This document shows positions 49,672 through 58,697 of a stretch of DNA of 64,000 nucleotides, piece by piece. Every line of letters starts with the position of its first letter. The first letter of the stretch is position 1. Origin of the DNA: Floricoccus penangensis (lineage in GTDB: Bacteria > Bacillota > Bacilli > Lactobacillales > Streptococcaceae); contig NZ_MKIQ01000027.1 of assembly GCF_001832885.1 (NCBI RefSeq), positions 310,001 to 374,000 on the forward strand, read 5' to 3'. The notes under the pieces are model-generated. The model saw nothing but the letters and a program-made list of their open reading frames with translations. It did no database searches and was not told the origin of the DNA. The position numbers were made by a program, and so were the translations under genes.

Positions 49672-50882
49672 GATTAGAAAACATGCCTGTTGAATTTCAG
49701 CAGGCTTTACCTTTAATTAATACCCTAAAAGAAGCTGGTTATGAGGCCTATTTTGTCGGGGGAAGTGTACGAGATGTTTTATTAAAGCGTCGTATACATG
49801 ATGTGGATATTGCAACAAGTGCATATCCAGAAGAAGTAAAAGCAATTTTTGAAAAAACTATCGACATAGGAATTGAACACGGTACAGTACTTGTCTTAGC
49901 AGAAGATAGTCAATACGAGATTACTACTTTCAGAACGGAAGATGTATATGTAGACTATAGGAGACCCAGTGGTGTTACTTTCGTGCGCCGTTTAGAAGAA
50001 GATTTGCTTCGTAGAGACTTTACCATAAATGCCTTTGCATTGGCAGAAGATGGTCAAATAATCGATAAGTTTGATGGCTTAACAGATCTAGAGAATAAAT
50101 TAATTCGTGCCGTAGGTGTAGCAGATGAAAGATTTAATGAAGATGCACTGAGAATAATGCGTGCTCTTCGTTTTTCAGCAAGCCTAGATTTCGACATTGA
50201 AGAAAAAACATTTGAAGCCATGAAGGTTCATGCTCCTCTTTTGGAGAAAATATCAATTGAGCGTAGCTTTATAGAGTTAGATAAGCTCCTTACATCTGAT
50301 TACTGGAGAAAAGGACTTAGAAACTTTATTGATTCAAAAGTATACAATCATCTTACAGGTTTAGTAGGAAAAGAAGCTCAACTTGAAAATATATTAAAAA
50401 ATATAAAATCTGATTACTTCTGGTTTACTACCTCAGAGCAAGCATGGGCATATCTTTTAATTAATTTAGAAGTTGAAAATTGCAAAGATTTTCTGAAAAA
50501 ATGGAATGTTTCAAATGAATTCACTAAGAAAGTGACTAATATTTATGAAGCGTATAAAATAGCTCTTGAACGTGTTTGGGAAGTCAAAGATTTATATAAA
50601 TATGGTTTTGATGCTTTTATGTACGCTGAAGGCTTACTTGAAGCAGAAGAAAGAGATATTGATACATCCCTTCTACCTCAACTTACAATGAAGTTACCAA
50701 TCAAATCAAAATCTGAACTTAATATAAATGGTCAAGTTTTAATGAATCATTTTAATCGTCAGGGTGGTATTTGGATTGGTCAACTAATATCAGAAGTTGA
50801 AGAATTAGTTGTTAATGGTCAGCTTGAAAACAATCAAGAAGCAATCTTAGAATACGTTGAAAAAGAATTAAAGGAAGAATAA
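49668..50882 (+). CDS. cca: CCA tRNA nucleotidyltransferase
   Basis: Adds or repairs the 3' CCA of tRNA. The 404-residue class II enzyme has the head-domain catalytic carboxylates in [25 protein letters not shown], the neck motif [13 protein letters not shown], the [30 protein letters not shown] segment that selects nucleotides, and a helical tail. It overlaps dapB by 4 bases and ends 1 base before the ABC-F gene. Length is normal. Confidence 0.97.
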   Translation: MRLENMPVEFQQALPLINTLKEAGYEAYFVGGSVRDVLLKRRIHDVDIATSAYPEEVKAIFEKTIDIGIEHGTVLVLAEDSQYEITTFRTEDVYVDYRRPSGVTFVRRLEEDLLRRDFTINAFALAEDGQIIDKFDGLTDLENKLIRAVGVADERFNEDALRIMRALRFSASLDFDIEEKTFEAMKVHAPLLEKISIERSFIELDKLLTSDYWRKGLRNFIDSKVYNHLTGLVGKEAQLENILKNIKSDYFWFTTSEQAWAYLLINLEVENCKDFLKKWNVSNEFTKKVTNIYEAYKIALERVWEVKDLYKYGFDAFMYAEGLLEAEERDIDTSLLPQLTMKLPIKSKSELNINGQVLMNHFNRQGGIWIGQLISEVEELVVNGQLENNQEAILEYVEKELKEE

Positions 50883-50883
50883 A

Positions 50884-52764
50884 ATGAGTGATTTTCGAGT
50901 TGAAAATTTAAGCAAAACAGTCGGAGACAAGACCGTATTTAAGGATATTTCTTTCATAATTCATGATATGGATAAGATTGGATTAATCGGTGTAAATGGT
51001 ACAGGAAAGACTACATTACTTAACGTAATATCAGGGGGTTCGGGCTATGATGGAGATGTATCTCCTTTTATCCATGCGCATGACTATAAGATTACCTATT
51101 TAATGCAAGAACCGTCATTCAATGAAGATGATACAATTTTAGATGCAGTCTTAGATGATAGTCTTCCACAAATGTCTGTTATTAAAGCATATGAAAAGGC
51201 ATTAGAAGATTTAACAGAAGATCCTGAAAATACAAAATATCAAGATGCACTTTTGAAACGAGAAGAAGCTATGACAAGTTCTGATGCATGGAATATCGAA
51301 CAAGATATAACTACTGTTCTTTCAAAACTTGATATAAGGGATACAGGTAGAAAAATTTCCAGTCTTTCTGGTGGACAAAAACGTCGTGTTCAGCTTGCTC
51401 AAGCCTTAGTAAATCCAAGCGATTTATTACTTCTTGACGAACCAACCAACCACCTTGATGTCGATACAATTGCTTGGTTGCAAAATTATCTTGTTAACCT
51501 AAAAAGAGCAGTTTTGTTCATTACCCATGATAGATATTTCCTAGATAATGTAGCTACAAGGATTTTTGAGTTGGATAATGCACAGCTTATTGAGTATCAA
51601 GGAAACTATCAAGATTATCTTACCCAAAGAGCAGAACGTGAAGAGCGTGAAGTGACGCAAAATCATAAGAAAAAACAGCTCTTCAAGCAAGAACTTACCT
51701 GGATTCGTAAAAGTCCTCAAGCGCGTGCAACAAAGCAACAGGCACGTATTGATCGTTTTGAAAATCTAAAAGATTCCATTAAGAATGATGATTCAAGCGA
51801 GATGGAAATTAATCTTGCTACAACACGTCTTGGAAAAAAAGTTATAAAATTTGAAGATGCAGGATTTTCATATCCTGACAAGAAAATTTTCAGTGATTTT
51901 GATTTAATCGTTCAGCCAGATAGCCGTATCGGTGTCATCGGTAATAATGGATCAGGAAAGTCAACATTCTTAAATATCATTAACAGAGATTTAGACTTAA
52001 CGTCTGGAATTCTTGATATAGGTGAGACTGTAAAAATTGGCTATTTCTCACAAACAATCCGTGGGCTTGACGAAAATAAACGTGTTATCAATTTCCTCGA
52101 AGAAGTTGCAGCAGCAAGTGTTAACCAAAGCGGAGAAGTGACTTCAGTTGTGAACCTTCTAGAACAGTTCCTCTTCCCACGTCCAACGCACGGAACACTT
52201 ATCTCTAAGCTTTCTGGGGGAGAAAAGAAACGCCTTTATCTCTTGAAAATTCTTTTAGAACAACCAAATGTTTTACTACTTGATGAACCAACTAATGACC
52301 TTGATATTGCTACCTTGACAGTACTGGAAGATTTCCTTGCCACATACCCTGGAGCAGTAATTACAGTAAGTCATGACCGATATTTTTTGGACAAGGTAGC
52401 TGATCAGCTATTGGTCTTTAATGATGGTAAAATAGATAAATACCACGGAAATTATTCAACTTATCTGGGAAGCAAAGTGTCTGAACAGAAAGTTGAATCT
52501 AAAGTGGAAACAACAGCACCTAAAAAAGAAACAAAGGTCAAAGAAAAGAAAGAACGCCTTTCATATTTTGAACAAAAGGAATGGGCAACCATTGAAGATG
52601 AAATTGAAAAAATTGAAGAAAGAATATCTGAAATAGAAGTCGAAATGAACTCTAATGGAAGTGATTTTGGCAAATTATCAATCCTTCAAAAAGAACTTGA
52701 CCAAGCGCAAGAAGATCTCTTGCAAAAATATGACCGCTATGAATACCTAAGCGAAAGAGCTTAA
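50884..52764 (+). CDS. ABC-F ATPase (Uup/EF-like group)
   Basis: A 626-residue soluble protein with two ATPase domains and no membrane part. Walker A motifs are GVNGTGKTT and GNNGSGKST; signatures are LSGGQKRR and LSGGEKKR; Walker B motifs are LLLLDEPTNHLD and VLLLDEPTNDLD. The linker between them (about residues 235-300) carries basic helices, and a C-terminal coiled coil (about 565-626) follows a Lys/Glu-rich linker, as in Uup. Uup-type ABC-F proteins act on ribosomes or on recombination intermediates. Its position after cca is usual for the family. Confidence 0.93.
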   Translation: MSDFRVENLSKTVGDKTVFKDISFIIHDMDKIGLIGVNGTGKTTLLNVISGGSGYDGDVSPFIHAHDYKITYLMQEPSFNEDDTILDAVLDDSLPQMSVIKAYEKALEDLTEDPENTKYQDALLKREEAMTSSDAWNIEQDITTVLSKLDIRDTGRKISSLSGGQKRRVQLAQALVNPSDLLLLDEPTNHLDVDTIAWLQNYLVNLKRAVLFITHDRYFLDNVATRIFELDNAQLIEYQGNYQDYLTQRAEREEREVTQNHKKKQLFKQELTWIRKSPQARATKQQARIDRFENLKDSIKNDDSSEMEINLATTRLGKKVIKFEDAGFSYPDKKIFSDFDLIVQPDSRIGVIGNNGSGKSTFLNIINRDLDLTSGILDIGETVKIGYFSQTIRGLDENKRVINFLEEVAAASVNQSGEVTSVVNLLEQFLFPRPTHGTLISKLSGGEKKRLYLLKILLEQPNVLLLDEPTNDLDIATLTVLEDFLATYPGAVITVSHDRYFLDKVADQLLVFNDGKIDKYHGNYSTYLGSKVSEQKVESKVETTAPKKETKVKEKKERLSYFEQKEWATIEDEIEKIEERISEIEVEMNSNGSDFGKLSILQKELDQAQEDLLQKYDRYEYLSERA

Positions 52765-52804
52765 TTCAACTATTTAGAAAAACTTTACTAATATTGGAGG
52801 CACA

Positions 52805-53641
52805 ATGACAAAAGCAGATAAGATTTTTAAAGATAATATTAAAAATATCTTAGAAAATGGTGTTTGGAGTGAGCAAGCTCGCCCACGTTATAAAAATGGT
52901 GAAACTGCCAATAGTAAGTACATAACTGGAAGTTTTGCTGAATATGATTTAGCAAATGGAGAATTTCCAATTACAACCCTTCGTCCAATTCCTATTAAAT
53001 CAGCAATCAAGGAAATTTTTTGGATTTATCAAGATCAATCAAATGAACTTGAGGTCCTAAAAGAAAAATACAAGGTTAACTACTGGGATGACTGGGGACT
53101 GGCTGATGGAACAATAGGTGTTCGTTATGGGGCTACTGTAAAGAAACATAATATTATTGGTCGAATTTTAGATGGATTAGAAAAGAATCCGTGGAATCGT
53201 CGTAATATAATTAACCTTTGGCAATATGAAGATTTCGATGAAAGTGAAGGGTTACTTCCTTGTGCTTTTCAAACAATGTTTGACGTTCGAAAAATTGGCG
53301 ATGATATTTACCTTGATGCAACATTAACACAAAGATCTAATGATATGTTAGTTGCTCACCATATTAACGCCATGCAATATGTTGCCCTTCAAATGATGAT
53401 TGCTTGTCATTTTGGCTGGAAGGTAGGGAAGTTCTTCTACTTTGTAAATAACCTTCATATCTATAACAATCAATTTGAAAATGCTGAAGAGTTATTGAAT
53501 CGCCAAGCAAGTGACTGCAGACCAAGATTAGTCTTAAATGCTGAGCCTGGAACAAGCTTCTTTGATATCAAACCTGAAGACTTTGAGCTTGTAGACTATG
53601 AACCAGTAAAACCACAATTGAAATTTGATTTAGCTATTTAA
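52805..53641 (+). CDS. thyA: thymidylate synthase
   Basis: Methylates dUMP to dTMP with methylene-THF. The 278-residue enzyme shows [35 protein letters not shown] at the N-terminus, [12 protein letters not shown], the active-site Cys in [13 protein letters not shown] (about residue 153), [28 protein letters not shown] and the [22 protein letters not shown] dUMP region. ATTGGAGGCACA precedes the ATG. It is followed by a small membrane gene and then dfrA, a common folate cluster in this family. Confidence 0.98.
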   Translation: MTKADKIFKDNIKNILENGVWSEQARPRYKNGETANSKYITGSFAEYDLANGEFPITTLRPIPIKSAIKEIFWIYQDQSNELEVLKEKYKVNYWDDWGLADGTIGVRYGATVKKHNIIGRILDGLEKNPWNRRNIINLWQYEDFDESEGLLPCAFQTMFDVRKIGDDIYLDATLTQRSNDMLVAHHINAMQYVALQMMIACHFGWKVGKFFYFVNNLHIYNNQFENAEELLNRQASDCRPRLVLNAEPGTSFFDIKPEDFELVDYEPVKPQLKFDLAI

Positions 53642-53667
53642 TTAATAGTTGAAAGAAGGTAAGTTAT

Positions 53668-53946
53668 ATGAAAGATATAAAAGTAGCAGAGAAGCCAATG
53701 AAATTGATTAAAGATATTGTAAATAAATTCAATCAATTACCATTAGTATTAAAAATATTACTATTGATGATTGCTGGCTTTATTGCTTTTAAACTTCTTT
53801 CTCTTATACTGATTGTTTCAATTATGAGTCTAGGATTAATGGGTGCAACAATTGTAAAATATCCTTTAATCTCAATAATTGTAATTCTAGCTTTATCAGA
53901 AAGTATCTACCTTATATACAAGGCCTACAAAAAGAAAGTTAAGTAA
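53668..53946 (+). CDS. small membrane protein between thyA and dfrA
   Basis: A 92-residue protein with a charged N-terminus (KDIKVAEKPMKLIKDIVNKF), two to three hydrophobic segments and a basic tail KAYKKKVK. No family is recognised. It starts 26 bases after thyA with GAAAGAAGGTAAG before the ATG, and so is probably translated from the thyA transcript. A small protein at this place between the two folate genes is notable but its role is unknown. Confidence 0.65.
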   Translation: MKDIKVAEKPMKLIKDIVNKFNQLPLVLKILLLMIAGFIAFKLLSLILIVSIMSLGLMGATIVKYPLISIIVILALSESIYLIYKAYKKKVK

Positions 53947-54016
53947 ATCTTGGCTTTCTTTTAAAATACGAATTATTAAGACTAAATTTAGTGTATTTTG
54001 AATTCTTTCTCTTAAC

Positions 54017-54132
54017 TAGACAAATGCAATATGTTATAATAGATGTCTGACGGGTTTAACGAACCTATGTTTGGTCGCACTTTAATCGTACAAATTTACT
54101 TTTTATAAATAAAAAATCAATTAATTAAAGTG
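54017..54132 (+). promoter_or_regulatory. promoter and structured leader of dfrA
   Basis: TTAACT and TG-T-TATAAT (ending about 54040) with a 17-base spacer give a promoter. The leader then has GGGTT/AACCT (about 54052-54066) and a long-range 9-bp stem CACTTTAAT (54078-54086) with ATTAAAGTG (54124-54132), ending 9 bases before the AAAGGAG ribosome site. It may control dfrA translation. Confidence 0.5.
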
Positions 54133-54153
54133 ACATTGAAAAAGGAGATTATC

Positions 54154-54654
54154 ATGATAGCAGGTATATGGGCTGAAGACGAAAATGGTTTAATCGGAAA
54201 AGACGGAACATTACCATGGCGTCTACCGGCTGAATTGGCACATTTTAAAGAAACAACGCTTGATCAAGCAATTCTTATGGGACGTAAAACTTTTGATGGT
54301 ATGAACAAACGTGCATTGCCTAGACGAACTACAATCGTTCTAACTACTGATAAAGATTATGATGCTGAATCTGATAAAATCCTAGTCATGACAAACCGCG
54401 ATCAAGTTTTAGACTGGTACAAAAATCAGAATAAAGATTTATATATTATCGGTGGTGCTCAAATCCTAGATTTGTTTGCTAAAGATATTACTAAGCTTTA
54501 TCGTACAAAAGTACATGCTAAACTAGATGGTGACACTTATTTTCCAGAAACATTTCCAATTTCTGAATTTGAGTTAACAAGCCAAGAATTGCGTGAAAAA
54601 GATGAAGCGAATATCTATGATTTTACAATTGAAATTTTAGATCGAAAAAAATAA
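54154..54654 (+). CDS. dfrA: dihydrofolate reductase
   Basis: Reduces dihydrofolate to tetrahydrofolate with NADPH; the trimethoprim target. Start at 54154 follows AAAAAGGAGATTATC; eight upstream in-frame codons are not used. The 166-residue enzyme has IAGIWAEDENGLIGKDGTLPWRLPAELAHFKETT, the catalytic Asp replaced as expected by the Glu of PAELAHF, ILMGRKTFDGM and YIIGGAQILDLF. Length and motifs are chromosomal-type. It is preceded by a structured leader. Confidence 0.97.
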   Translation: MIAGIWAEDENGLIGKDGTLPWRLPAELAHFKETTLDQAILMGRKTFDGMNKRALPRRTTIVLTTDKDYDAESDKILVMTNRDQVLDWYKNQNKDLYIIGGAQILDLFAKDITKLYRTKVHAKLDGDTYFPETFPISEFELTSQELREKDEANIYDFTIEILDRKK

Positions 54655-54734
54655 AAAGCCATTTAGAATAAATAAGTTAATAAAAAACACTAGCCTAATT
54701 TTATGACTAGTGATGTTAGAAAATGAGGTATAAT

Positions 54735-55997
54735 GTGGCAAGTACAAATGATATGATAACTTGTTCTTTTTGTGGAAAGAGCCAAGATCAAGTGAAAAAA
54801 ATAATAGCAGGAAGTGGAGTATACATTTGTAATGAGTGTGTGGATCTATCTGTCCAAATTCTTGAAGATGAACAGCGTGAAGAGATATTAGCTGAAGTTA
54901 ATGATAGTAAGAAACCTCGTGAAATAATGGGCGCTTTAAATGAATATGTAGTTGGACAAGACCGTGCAAAACGTGCCTTAGCAGTTGCAGTCTACAATCA
55001 TTTTAAACGTATCAACTTCTCGCAATCAAAAGAAGACGGAGAAGTTGAACTTCAAAAGTCAAATATTCTACTGATTGGTCCAACAGGAAGTGGTAAAACT
55101 TTTCTTGCTCAAACATTGGCTAAGTCACTTAATGTTCCATTTGCCATCGCTGATGCGACTAGTTTAACAGAAGCAGGATATGTTGGTGAAGATGTAGAAA
55201 ACATCCTATTGAAGCTCTTACAAGCTAGTGACTATAATGTTGAACGAGCAGAACGTGGTATCATCTATGTTGATGAAATTGATAAGATTGCTAAAAAATC
55301 TGAAAATGTTTCAATCACTCGTGATGTATCAGGCGAAGGAGTTCAACAAGCTCTTCTCAAGATTATTGAAGGTACGGTAGCAAGCGTACCACCTCAAGGT
55401 GGACGTAAACATCCAAACCAAGAAATGATTCAAGTTGATACAAAAAATATTTTGTTCATTGTAGGTGGAGCATTTGATGGCATAGAAGATATCGTTAAGT
55501 CACGTTTAGGTGAAAAAGTTATTGGATTCGGTTCTAATAATAAAAAACTTGCTGATGATGCTTCATACATGCAAGAAATTACTTCTGAAGATATTCAAAA
55601 ATTTGGTCTTATTCCAGAATTTATTGGACGTTTACCAGTTGTAGCTGCTCTTGAACAATTGACTGAAGAAGATTTAGTTAACATTTTGACTAAACCGAAA
55701 AATGCTTTGGTTAAACAGTACAAGAAGTTGATGAAGTATGATGGAATTGACTTAGAATTTGAGGATGATGCTCTTACTGAGATCGCTGCAAAAGCTATTT
55801 CAAGAAAAACTGGTGCGCGTGGACTACGTTCAATCATTGAAGAAGTTATGATGGATATTATGTATGACGTGCCAAGTATTGATGATGTTGAAAAAGTAGT
55901 CATTACAAAAGCAGCAGTGGATGGTACTGAACAACCGATTATTATCAAAAAAGCTGAAAATGCAATTGATAAGGAAGAAACTGAAGAAAAAGAATAA
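54735..55997 (+). CDS. clpX: ATP-dependent Clp protease ATP-binding subunit ClpX
   Basis: AAA+ unfoldase that feeds ClpP. I use the GTG at 54735, with GAGGT 5 bases before it and the expected product start [15 protein letters not shown]; the ATG at 54723 has no ribosome site. The 420-residue protein has the Cys4 zinc-binding domain ([10 protein letters not shown] with later CNEC), Walker A GPTGSGKT, Walker [11 protein letters not shown], the YVGEDVEN pore loop and the sensor ARGLRS. A hairpin ACTAG/CTAGT lies just before the gene. The order clpX-ysxC is standard. Confidence 0.97.
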   Translation: MASTNDMITCSFCGKSQDQVKKIIAGSGVYICNECVDLSVQILEDEQREEILAEVNDSKKPREIMGALNEYVVGQDRAKRALAVAVYNHFKRINFSQSKEDGEVELQKSNILLIGPTGSGKTFLAQTLAKSLNVPFAIADATSLTEAGYVGEDVENILLKLLQASDYNVERAERGIIYVDEIDKIAKKSENVSITRDVSGEGVQQALLKIIEGTVASVPPQGGRKHPNQEMIQVDTKNILFIVGGAFDGIEDIVKSRLGEKVIGFGSNNKKLADDASYMQEITSEDIQKFGLIPEFIGRLPVVAALEQLTEEDLVNILTKPKNALVKQYKKLMKYDGIDLEFEDDALTEIAAKAISRKTGARGLRSIIEEVMMDIMYDVPSIDDVEKVVITKAAVDGTEQPIIIKKAENAIDKEETEEKE

Positions 55998-56000
55998 AAA

Positions 56001-56021
56001 TTGGCACTGCGGTGCCTTTTT
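56001..56021 (+). terminator. weak terminator between clpX and ysxC
   Basis: GGCAC (56003-56007), loop TGCG, GTGCC (56012-56016), then TTTTT. Since ysxC follows without an obvious promoter, it probably lets some transcripts through. Confidence 0.65.
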
Positions 56022-56046
56022 AAATCATAAACACAGGAGGTGAAAT

Positions 56047-56631
56047 ATGAATAAACATAATGCAGAAATCGTTATTAGTGCAGCATCAAGCAAGCAATAT
56101 CCAGAAACTGATATGCCTGAAATCGCGTTAGCAGGTCGTTCAAACGTTGGTAAATCAAGTTTTATTAATACTCTTTTGAATCGTAAAAACCTTGCTAGAA
56201 CTTCTGGTAAACCTGGTAAAACTCAACTTTTAAATTTTTATAATATAGACGATACAATTCACTTTGTGGACGTTCCGGGTTATGGATACGCTAAAGTTAG
56301 TAAATCTGAACGCGCTAAGTGGGGTAAAATGATTGAAGAATATCTTACAACTCGTAGCAATTTACGTGCTGTTGTTAGCCTTGTAGATATGCGTCATGAA
56401 CCATCAGTAGATGATGTACAAATGTATGAGTTTCTTAAATATTATGGAATTCCAGTAATTTTAGTTGCTACTAAGGCAGATAAAATCCCTCGTGGTAAAT
56501 GGAATAAACATGAAAGTATGATTAAAAAAGCCTTGCAATTTGATAGCACTGATGACTTTATCATTTTTTCAAGTGTTGATAAGACTGGCTATGATCAAGC
56601 TTGGAAAGCTATTGAAAATCACATTAATTAA
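56047..56631 (+). CDS. ysxC: ribosome biogenesis GTPase YsxC/YihA
   Basis: Essential GTPase for 50S assembly. The 194-residue protein has G1 [10 protein letters not shown]2/switch region [12 protein letters not shown]3 FVDVPGYG, G4 ATKADKIP and G5 FSSVDK. Length matches the family. ACAGGAGGTGAAAT precedes the ATG. It follows clpX after a weak terminator. Confidence 0.97.
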   Translation: MNKHNAEIVISAASSKQYPETDMPEIALAGRSNVGKSSFINTLLNRKNLARTSGKPGKTQLLNFYNIDDTIHFVDVPGYGYAKVSKSERAKWGKMIEEYLTTRSNLRAVVSLVDMRHEPSVDDVQMYEFLKYYGIPVILVATKADKIPRGKWNKHESMIKKALQFDSTDDFIIFSSVDKTGYDQAWKAIENHIN

Positions 56632-56636
56632 TAGTT

Positions 56637-56675
56637 ATTGAGCACTAGTTTTGGGACTATGCTCAATATTTTTTT
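56637..56675 (+). terminator. terminator of ysxC
   Basis: ATTGAGCA pairs with TGCTCAAT around a 15-base loop, then ATTTTTTT. Confidence 0.85.
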
Positions 56676-56711
56676 GACTATGTATGAATTTATTTAAATC
56701 GGGAGGAACCT

Positions 56712-57353
56712 TTGAATTTTTTTACCAAACTTAGCTACAGACAGAAAGCCCTACTTATCTCATTTTTTTATTATGCAGTGAGTGGTCTTGGAATGTCACT
56801 TTCAATCAAAGCAGATATTGGAGTAACATGTTTTAATGCTCTTATACTCTCAATGTCTGATATTTTTAATATGAAGGTTGGTACGCTAACGACAATTAGT
56901 AATCTTTCGTTCTTACTTGTCTGCTTCATTTTGGATAAGGAAAGAAGTATCAGCCGCTATCTTCTAATGTTAGTCGCAAACTTATGTTTCGGCTATGTAG
57001 TAAACTTCTTTTACTATAGCCTATTGGGTCCAGTTACTTTAAATAATTATTTTATGAAGGTTATCTGTTTCTTCATCGGTTTAGTGGTAACATGTTTTGC
57101 AGTTGGACGTATTCTCTATTACAACACCTTAAAATTTCCAATAGAAAACTTTTGTACTTTAGTTTCAGAAAGAACAAATCATTCTATGAAGTTTTATCGT
57201 TATTGCGTTGACGTAGTAGGATTCAGTGGCTCTTTACTATTATCCTTCCTATTTAACTTACCAATCTATGTGCGAGAAGGTACAGTAATATCATTATTTT
57301 TATTCTCATATATTATGTCTTGGTCTTATGAGCGAAAAGGGATTTCTAAGTAA
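56712..57353 (+). CDS. YczE/YitT-type membrane protein
   Basis: The TTG at 56712 is the start because GGGAGGAACCT lies just before it. The 213-residue protein has five to six helices and the YczE-like opening FFYYAVSGLGMSLSIKADIGVTCFNALILSMSDIFNMKVGT, with the Gly-Thr and Asn positions conserved in that family. The late KFPIENFC and YCVDVVGF segments also fit. Function unknown; some homologs are near lipopeptide or transport genes. It is alone between terminators and the cre-controlled gene. Confidence 0.8.
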   Translation: MNFFTKLSYRQKALLISFFYYAVSGLGMSLSIKADIGVTCFNALILSMSDIFNMKVGTLTTISNLSFLLVCFILDKERSISRYLLMLVANLCFGYVVNFFYYSLLGPVTLNNYFMKVICFFIGLVVTCFAVGRILYYNTLKFPIENFCTLVSERTNHSMKFYRYCVDVVGFSGSLLLSFLFNLPIYVREGTVISLFLFSYIMSWSYERKGISK

Positions 57354-57428
57354 AGTTTTAAAGTTATATATATTAGAGAATACTAAATTTCTTATAAATT
57401 TGTTTGATTTTGTATTTTCCATACAATC

Positions 57429-57442
57429 GGAAAGCGTTTGCA
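57429..57442. promoter_or_regulatory. cre site (CcpA) upstream of the 85-residue membrane protein
   Basis: GGAAAGCGTTTGCA fits the cre consensus TGWAANCGNTNWCA except at two positions. It overlaps the -35 of the promoter TTGCAA-N17-TATAAT (57438-57466), so CcpA binding would repress in the presence of a preferred sugar. Confidence 0.65.
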
Positions 57443-57466
57443 AATTTTGTGAATATATGCTATAAT
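57438..57466 (+). promoter_or_regulatory. promoter of the 85-residue membrane protein
   Basis: TTGCAA (57438-57443), 17-base spacer, TATAAT (57461-57466), with TATGC before the -10. Overlaps the cre site. Confidence 0.7.
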
Positions 57467-57540
57467 ACAAAAAGAAAAAAAGTAAAAGATACTTGCTATC
57501 TTTATAATAAATAAAAATGCTTTACAACTAAGGAGATCGT

Positions 57541-57798
57541 ATGATTGAACCGCTTATGATGACGATTTGTATTTTCCTAATAATGTTTCTAGTTTTCAGT
57601 GATAGTCTTTTAAATGGGAAATTTAGAATATTAATTCCTACATTTTATACATTAATTTTTATTGCAGTTGTTCTGTCTTATGCATATCAAATTAGTGGAG
57701 TAGATACATTTCCAAATTTAAGTATTTCAGCAGTTTGTTGTCTGGTCATGTGGTATAAATATCATAACCACAATCCAAATGATGATAATAATGCCTAA
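57541..57798 (+). CDS. small membrane protein under catabolite control
   Basis: An 85-residue protein with three hydrophobic segments (PLMMTICIFLIMFLVFSD, FRILIPTFYTLIFIAVVLSYAY, LSISAVCCLVMWYKY) and a short Asn/Asp-rich tail. No known family is seen. CTAAGGAGATCGT precedes the ATG. The promoter carries a cre site, so its expression is expected to drop when a preferred sugar is present. It is closed by a strong terminator and stands alone. Confidence 0.7.
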   Translation: MIEPLMMTICIFLIMFLVFSDSLLNGKFRILIPTFYTLIFIAVVLSYAYQISGVDTFPNLSISAVCCLVMWYKYHNHNPNDDNNA

Positions 57799-57810
57799 TT
57801 AAAGCTTCCC

Positions 57811-57849
57811 AAAAGATATTGATTCTAAAATGAATCAGTATCTTTTTTT
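57811..57849 (+). terminator. terminator of the small membrane protein gene
   Basis: AAAGATATTGATTC pairs with GAATCAGTATCTTT around TAAAAT, then Ts. Confidence 0.9.
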
Positions 57850-57987
57850 GTGAAAAAATTTTTCATTATGATAATTATTATTTTTAACTTCGTATATATG
57901 TTCAGAAAGATAAATAGATAAGAATATTCGCTCACCATTAAGGTGATTTCTGTATCTTTTAGCTAGCAAATTAAAATGAGGTGAACA

Positions 57988-58680
57988 ATGAATAAAAAAT
58001 TATTAATAGGAATATTATGCTCAGTATCTATTATTACACTTTCAGCGTGTGGAAGTACGAAGGTAGGTAATAGTGCATTGTCTACAAACTCTAGTAGTAA
58101 ATCTTCAATAACCTCTTCAAGCACTAATAAAAGTAGTGAGAGCTCAAGTGAAAAAACACAGTCATCAACTTCTCAAACTATTATAGAGGAAAAAAGTTCT
58201 GTTTTGGAAGCAGCAGAAGAACACTCTCAAGAAATTTCAGATAAAGGACAGTCTACTTCAATATCTATAAGTGAGCAATCTGAAGATAATTACAGTAATG
58301 ATCATAAATCGAAGAAATCAGATTCTGCAAATTCGCATACAAACAATTCTAAAATAAATGAAGAAATACCCAAGATTCCAGAACAAACGATTTATAGCTT
58401 GGACAACTTAACCGGAACATGGAAGGATTCAGCTACAGGCTTTATATATATATTAGGTCCATTAGGATTTGATGATTATTTTTCATGGGGTAGTCAAGCA
58501 GTAGAACGAGTAATTTATCTTAGCAGTGCTTCGAGCAATGAAAATACTGTTACTGCAAACTGGGGAATGTATCGCGAAACACCAACTAAAAATAAAGTTA
58601 CTATTACTTTTAAAGGTAATGATGAAGTCAATGTTAATTTTGATGATGGTGCAAATTATAATTTAGTAAGAAGCAAATAA
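57988..58680 (+). CDS. surface lipoprotein with Ser/Thr-rich linker
   Basis: A 230-residue lipoprotein. The signal KKLLIGILCSVSIITLSACGS has a good lipobox with the lipidated Cys at residue 21. Residues 30-125 are a Ser/Thr/Asn/Lys-rich low-complexity linker that could cross the wall. The C-terminal domain (about 130-230) has LDNLTGTWKDSATGFIYILG, EENTVTANWGMY-like (seen as NENTVTANWGMY) and FKGNDEVNVNFDDGANYNLVRS, which suggests a lipocalin-like or other small beta-domain. No enzyme motif is seen. It is 17 bases ahead of the CHAP gene, so the two are co-expressed. Confidence 0.8.
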   Translation: MNKKLLIGILCSVSIITLSACGSTKVGNSALSTNSSSKSSITSSSTNKSSESSSEKTQSSTSQTIIEEKSSVLEAAEEHSQEISDKGQSTSISISEQSEDNYSNDHKSKKSDSANSHTNNSKINEEIPKIPEQTIYSLDNLTGTWKDSATGFIYILGPLGFDDYFSWGSQAVERVIYLSSASSNENTVTANWGMYRETPTKNKVTITFKGNDEVNVNFDDGANYNLVRSK

Positions 58681-58697
58681 ATATAGGAGGATAATAT

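Noticed and set aside
54723-54734. clpX ATG start at 54723
   Set aside because: No ribosome site upstream; its own bases form the GAGGT site for the GTG at 54735, which gives the expected N-terminus.
55595-55948. Open frame antisense to clpX
   Set aside because: Shadow of a conserved gene, no start signals.
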